The notes beneath the pieces were generated by a model that saw nothing but the letters and a program-made list of their open reading frames with translations, made no database searches and was not told where the DNA came from. A program made the translations under genes and the position numbers. DNA of 64,000 bases. Source: Clostridia bacterium. GTDB lineage: Bacteria > Bacillota > Clostridia > Oscillospirales > Acutalibacteraceae. Shown one piece after another: positions 62,198 to 64,000 of this stretch; positions within the stretch are counted from its first letter, which is position 1; every line of letters begins with the position of its first letter. The stretch is from positions 40,321 to 104,320 of the forward strand of contig JAFTCX010000081.1 of assembly GCA_017454485.1 (NCBI GenBank). The letters are read 5' to 3'.

Positions 62198-62269
62198 ATG
62201 GAGTACATGGCTTATGTTGCTTTGATTCTCATTGCAGCCACTGGTTACATTGTAGCTATCAAAAAGTAA
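62198..62269 (+). CDS. Candidate type I toxin peptide, copy 1
   Basis: 23 residues: a short start (MEYMAYVA) and LILIAATGYIVAIKK. One hydrophobic helix ending in two Lys, as in membrane-acting type I toxins. GGGAGG (62185-62190) is seven bases before the ATG. The peptide is followed by a terminator and faced by a strong opposing promoter. Copy 2 at 62544 encodes a 22-residue form identical from LILIAATGYIVAIKK onward. No known family name is assigned. Confidence 0.75.
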   Translation: MEYMAYVALILIAATGYIVAIKK

Positions 62270-62365
62270 TCTAAACGAAAACAACCGCCCTAACTGCACT
62301 TTGGGTGGTTGTTTTCATAAAGCAACTTAACTCGGAGAGCGACCGCTGAACCGCGACCTCTCTGT
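62270..62365 (-). ncRNA. Candidate antisense RNA (antitoxin), locus 1
   Basis: Start is set by the minus-strand promoter at 62372-62400 and the end by the bidirectional hairpin, giving about 95 nucleotides complementary to the 3' end of the toxin transcript. Its 5' part (CAGAGAGGTC...GCTCTCC) is an inverted copy of the sense leader at 62122-62160. Confidence 0.65.
62278..62315. terminator. Terminator shared by sense and antisense RNAs, locus 1
   Basis: AAAACAACCGCCC pairs with GGGTGGTTGTTTT, with U-rich ends on both strands. Confidence 0.8.
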
Positions 62366-62371
62366 ATCTTT

Positions 62372-62400
62372 ATTATAGCCGTGCGCAGTGCTTTTGTCAA
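62372..62400 (-). promoter_or_regulatory. Antisense promoter, locus 1
   Basis: On the minus strand TTGACA (62395-62400) and TATAAT (62372-62377), spacing 17: full consensus, stronger than the sense promoter. Confidence 0.85.
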
Positions 62401-62429
62401 GCATTGCGGCGGTTTATTTTTTTATAGGG

Positions 62430-62458
62430 TTGATTTTTCGGGGAAGATGTGGTAGAGT
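62430..62458 (+). promoter_or_regulatory. Sense promoter of candidate toxin locus 2
   Basis: TTGATT (62430-62435) and TAGAGT (62453-62458), spacing 17; 345 bp after the locus 1 promoter. Confidence 0.8.
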
Positions 62459-62543
62459 AAAAACCGCAGAGAGGTCTGCAAGAAACGGTAGGCGGTTCGC
62501 TCTTCCAAACACGGAAGGAAACTTCCGCCCGGGAGGTGGTAGC

Positions 62544-62612
62544 ATGGAACTGGCATTTGTTGTGCTGATTCTGATCGCAGCCACGGGTTACATCGTAGCT
62601 ATTAAGAAGTAA
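62544..62612 (+). CDS. Candidate type I toxin peptide, copy 2
   Basis: 22 residues: MELAFVV then LILIAATGYIVAIKK. Base changes against copy 1 inside the shared part are mostly at third codon positions (for example ATT/ATC, ACT/ACG, AAA/AAG), indicating that the peptide sequence is under selection. GGGAGG precedes the ATG with the same spacing as in copy 1. Confidence 0.75.
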   Translation: MELAFVVLILIAATGYIVAIKK

Positions 62613-62706
62613 TTCAGAAAAGCGATAACCGCCCCAGACTCGACAAAGGGACGGTTATCATTAACCAATTCTTTAGAGAGCGACCGCTGAACCGCGACCT
62701 CTCTGT
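62613..62706 (-). ncRNA. Candidate antisense RNA (antitoxin), locus 2
   Basis: Inferred from the minus-strand promoter at 62713-62741 and the hairpin GATAACCG...CGGTTATC (62624-62659). The hairpin differs in sequence from that of locus 1 but keeps its pairing and place. Confidence 0.62.
62624..62659. terminator. Terminator shared by sense and antisense RNAs, locus 2
   Basis: GATAACCG pairs with CGGTTATC around an inner CCC/GGG stem. The stem sequence differs from the locus 1 hairpin while pairing is kept. Confidence 0.75.
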
Positions 62707-62712
62707 ATCTTT

Positions 62713-62741
62713 ATTATAGCCGTGCGCAGCGCTTTTGTCAA
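62713..62741 (-). promoter_or_regulatory. Antisense promoter, locus 2
   Basis: On the minus strand TTGACA (62736-62741) and TATAAT (62713-62718), spacing 17, a repeat of the locus 1 antisense promoter. Confidence 0.85.
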
Positions 62742-62771
62742 GCATTGCGGCGGTTTATTTTTTTTATAGGG

Positions 62772-62800
62772 TTGATTTTTCGGGGAAGATGTGGTAGAGT
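62772..62800 (+). promoter_or_regulatory. Third copy of the sense promoter
   Basis: TTGATT (62772-62777) and TAGAGT (62795-62800), spacing 17. The sequence beyond it is unrelated to the peptide loci. Confidence 0.75.
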
Positions 62801-62806
62801 AAGGGT

Positions 62807-63000
62807 GCCAAACAAAAACCAAGCAAGCGACATATGTTGCAGGCTTCGCATACATTAAATGAAACCGAAAGGTGCACTTTATAAAAAGGTGCATCCTGCC
62901 CTTCCTTTCGAGTTTCTTTTATCGAAGCCGTTGGTTGGTTTTTGTTTGGCGACAAGTAGGACTGCACTTTTTATGCGTCCTATTTGGACGCATTTTTTTG
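62807..63000 (+). ncRNA. Candidate structured RNA or hairpin element downstream of promoter copy 3
   Basis: A perfect 16-bp inverted repeat (GCCAAACAAAAACCAA, 62807-62822; complement at 62935-62950) encloses nested pairing (GCTTCG/CGAAGC, GAAACCGAAAGG/CCTTTCGAGTTTC, TGCACTTT/AAAGGTGCA). A strong terminator ATGCGTCC-TATTT-GGACGCAT plus T-run follows at 62973-62999. It could be a roughly 190-nt noncoding RNA or a MITE that replaced a third toxin locus. No credible ORF. Confidence 0.55.
62973..62999 (+). terminator. Rho-independent terminator
   Basis: Perfect 8-bp stem ATGCGTCC/GGACGCAT, five-base loop, six or more T. Confidence 0.88.
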
Positions 63001-63057
63001 TTATTGGAGGTGCAATTGATAATCAAAGGGCTACAAAAATAAAAGGAGAATCTTAAT

Positions 63058-63912
63058 ATGGAAGAGAAAGTTATTTGTCAGAGCAAATCTTTAGGAAAAA
63101 AACGTTTATTATTTGTGCCTTGGCTAATTGGATTAGGCGTAGCGTTTGCTATGTTTTTGTTTTTTTCATATGCTATAAGAGCAGAAAACATAAAGGCATA
63201 TAATCAATATGTGCAAGCATATTCGCCTGCTGTGAATTCTTTCAGCAGTTCAACAGCCAATGCATTAGCCAGTGCTTACATCAGAAACCATAATCCATAC
63301 GAGGATAAGAGTATACTTACAATCCTGTTTGATGAACAGTTTCGTTACAATGAGTTACCAGGTGCGCTGAATATATGTTCTAGCATTTTGTTTATTTTTT
63401 TTGCTTTTGGATTAGTACTTTATCTGTGGAACGCAAAAACAACATTAACAATAACAGATAAACGTATCTATGGAAGAACTGCATTTGGTAAGCGCGTTGA
63501 TGTTCCACTACATTCTATCAATTCCGTAAAAACAAGTATTTTTAAAGCGTTAACCATTTCAACTTCATCATTTTCAAATCCCAAGTTTTCCAGATTGAAG
63601 AATCGCAACAAACTTTATGATATTTTAAGCAAATTGATTGTTCTTAATCAGAGTGGAAAGGAAATGCAGAGTGTTGCTATTGCCAGTAGTGCCGATGAGT
63701 TAAAAAAATACAAAGAGCTTTTGGACACCGGGATAATTTCTCAAGAGGAATTTGAACAAAAGAAAGAGAGAATTTTAAAATGTAAGTATTTTATTGTCTT
63801 TCAAGTTCAAATCAATCTAATCCTTAAACTATCCTCAAAATCTACCCATCCACTTTTTTCCCAATCTACCCATCCACTTTTTTCCCAAAATGTACGTTTG
63901 TCAATGATGTGA
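63058..63912 (+). CDS. Membrane protein with C-terminal SHOCT domain
   Basis: 284 residues from ATG 63058 (AAAGGAG upstream). Two membrane spans (about residues 18-40 and 105-125) flank an extracellular loop. A PH-like (bPH) region follows (about 128-210, LTITDKRIYGRTAFGKRVDV) and a SHOCT motif (LKKYKELLDTGIISQEEFEQ, about 219-238). SHOCT normally ends near the C-terminus, but here about 40 residues follow, containing an exact in-frame 24-bp tandem duplication (STHPLFSQ twice). Codon use is strongly AT-rich, suggesting transfer or recent decay of the 3' end. Function unknown. Confidence 0.75.
   Translation: MEEKVICQSKSLGKKRLLFVPWLIGLGVAFAMFLFFSYAIRAENIKAYNQYVQAYSPAVNSFSSSTANALASAYIRNHNPYEDKSILTILFDEQFRYNELPGALNICSSILFIFFAFGLVLYLWNAKTTLTITDKRIYGRTAFGKRVDVPLHSINSVKTSIFKALTISTSSFSNPKFSRLKNRNKLYDILSKLIVLNQSGKEMQSVAIASSADELKKYKELLDTGIISQEEFEQKKERILKCKYFIVFQVQINLILKLSSKSTHPLFSQSTHPLFSQNVRLSMM
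63840..63887. repeat. 24-bp direct tandem repeat x2
   Basis: TCTACCCATCCACTTTTTTC plus CCAA occurs twice in a row near the 3' end of the SHOCT gene. Confidence 0.85.
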
Positions 63913-64000
63913 GACAAAGTTGTTGAAAAAAGAAGTACGAGATTAGAATAAGCTTAGCGGATGGATGCAAGCGCCTTGGGAAGCGACCGAAGGCGTAGCC

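Noticed and set aside
62807-62950. Retron msr/msd RNA
   Set aside because: The long hairpin prompted the idea, but no reverse transcriptase is encoded nearby.
62764-62967. 67-residue minus-strand frame across the long hairpin
   Set aside because: No ribosome site; it runs through the inverted repeat and promoter copy, which explain the sequence better.
62859-63056. 65-residue plus-strand frame before the SHOCT gene
   Set aside because: It crosses the strong terminator at 62973-62999 and starts within the hairpin without a ribosome site.

Overview
The window looks like a chromosomal segment of a gut-type, low-G+C-lineage Bacillota (Clostridia, probably Oscillospirales/Ruminococcaceae), although its base composition is moderately GC-rich. 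The evidence is: RNase Y, Mini-RNase III, a YhaM-type exonuclease, a T-box leader, many TTGACA-17-TATAAT promoters with AGGAGG ribosome sites, BspA-like leucine-rich repeats, InlB-type surface repeats and tRNA genes with encoded CCA. Species cannot be assigned from sequence reading alone.

Layout. 1-1019: 3' end of a secreted LRR protein. 1072-2757: a GH3-family acyl-adenylating enzyme (minus). 2930-8527: TrmB, then an overlapping FHA / FtsW-RodA / class B penicillin-binding-protein cell-wall cluster, then a mannonate-oxidoreductase-like SDR. 8704-13966: a free-standing condensation-domain protein and an acyl carrier protein, followed by two tandem secreted alpha/beta hydrolases with cysteine nucleophiles. 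14327-19420: a large secreted protein and SecA (both minus). 20324-22115: a broken secreted gene interrupted by a SnoaL-like/Rrf2 cassette. 22234-26911: Obg, MrnC, YhaM-like, RsmD, CoaD and a coiled-coil protein. 27002-33539: an intact phage packaging and head module with no tail, lysis or integration genes (minus). 33854-42595: a 2356-residue surface protein and a third cysteine hydrolase. 42650-49753: TrpB, a YgjP-like peptidase, MntP, a cysteine T-box with cysE and cysS, MurI, a PPC-domain protein and a QueG-like ferredoxin protein. 49849-53782: HEAT protein, tRNA-Cys/Gly/Asp, a small membrane protein, Upp, RNase Y. 53834-61930: a pseudouridine synthase, a 1068-residue secreted protein, an iron alcohol dehydrogenase with RpiB, then PhoH, YbeY and an undecaprenol/diacylglycerol kinase. 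62085-63000: a tandem repeat of a candidate type I toxin-antitoxin locus. 63058-63912: an AT-rich membrane SHOCT protein.

Several themes cross these regions. Many exported proteins share a short aromatic/cationic C-terminal tail, often next to Cys-x2-Cys modules, which could be an undescribed surface-retention signal. Three exported hydrolases keep Cys-Asp-His in place of Ser-Asp-His. Seven-base tandem repeats of several different sequences recur between genes, and a 162-163 bp palindromic MITE-like element occurs twice.

The strongest candidate for an undescribed system is the pair of loci at 62085-62741. Each encodes a 22-23 residue hydrophobic peptide on the plus strand and has a consensus promoter on the minus strand that fires back across its 3' end. 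The two copies show compensatory changes in their hairpins. A third copy of the sense promoter leads instead into a long hairpin RNA or inserted element.
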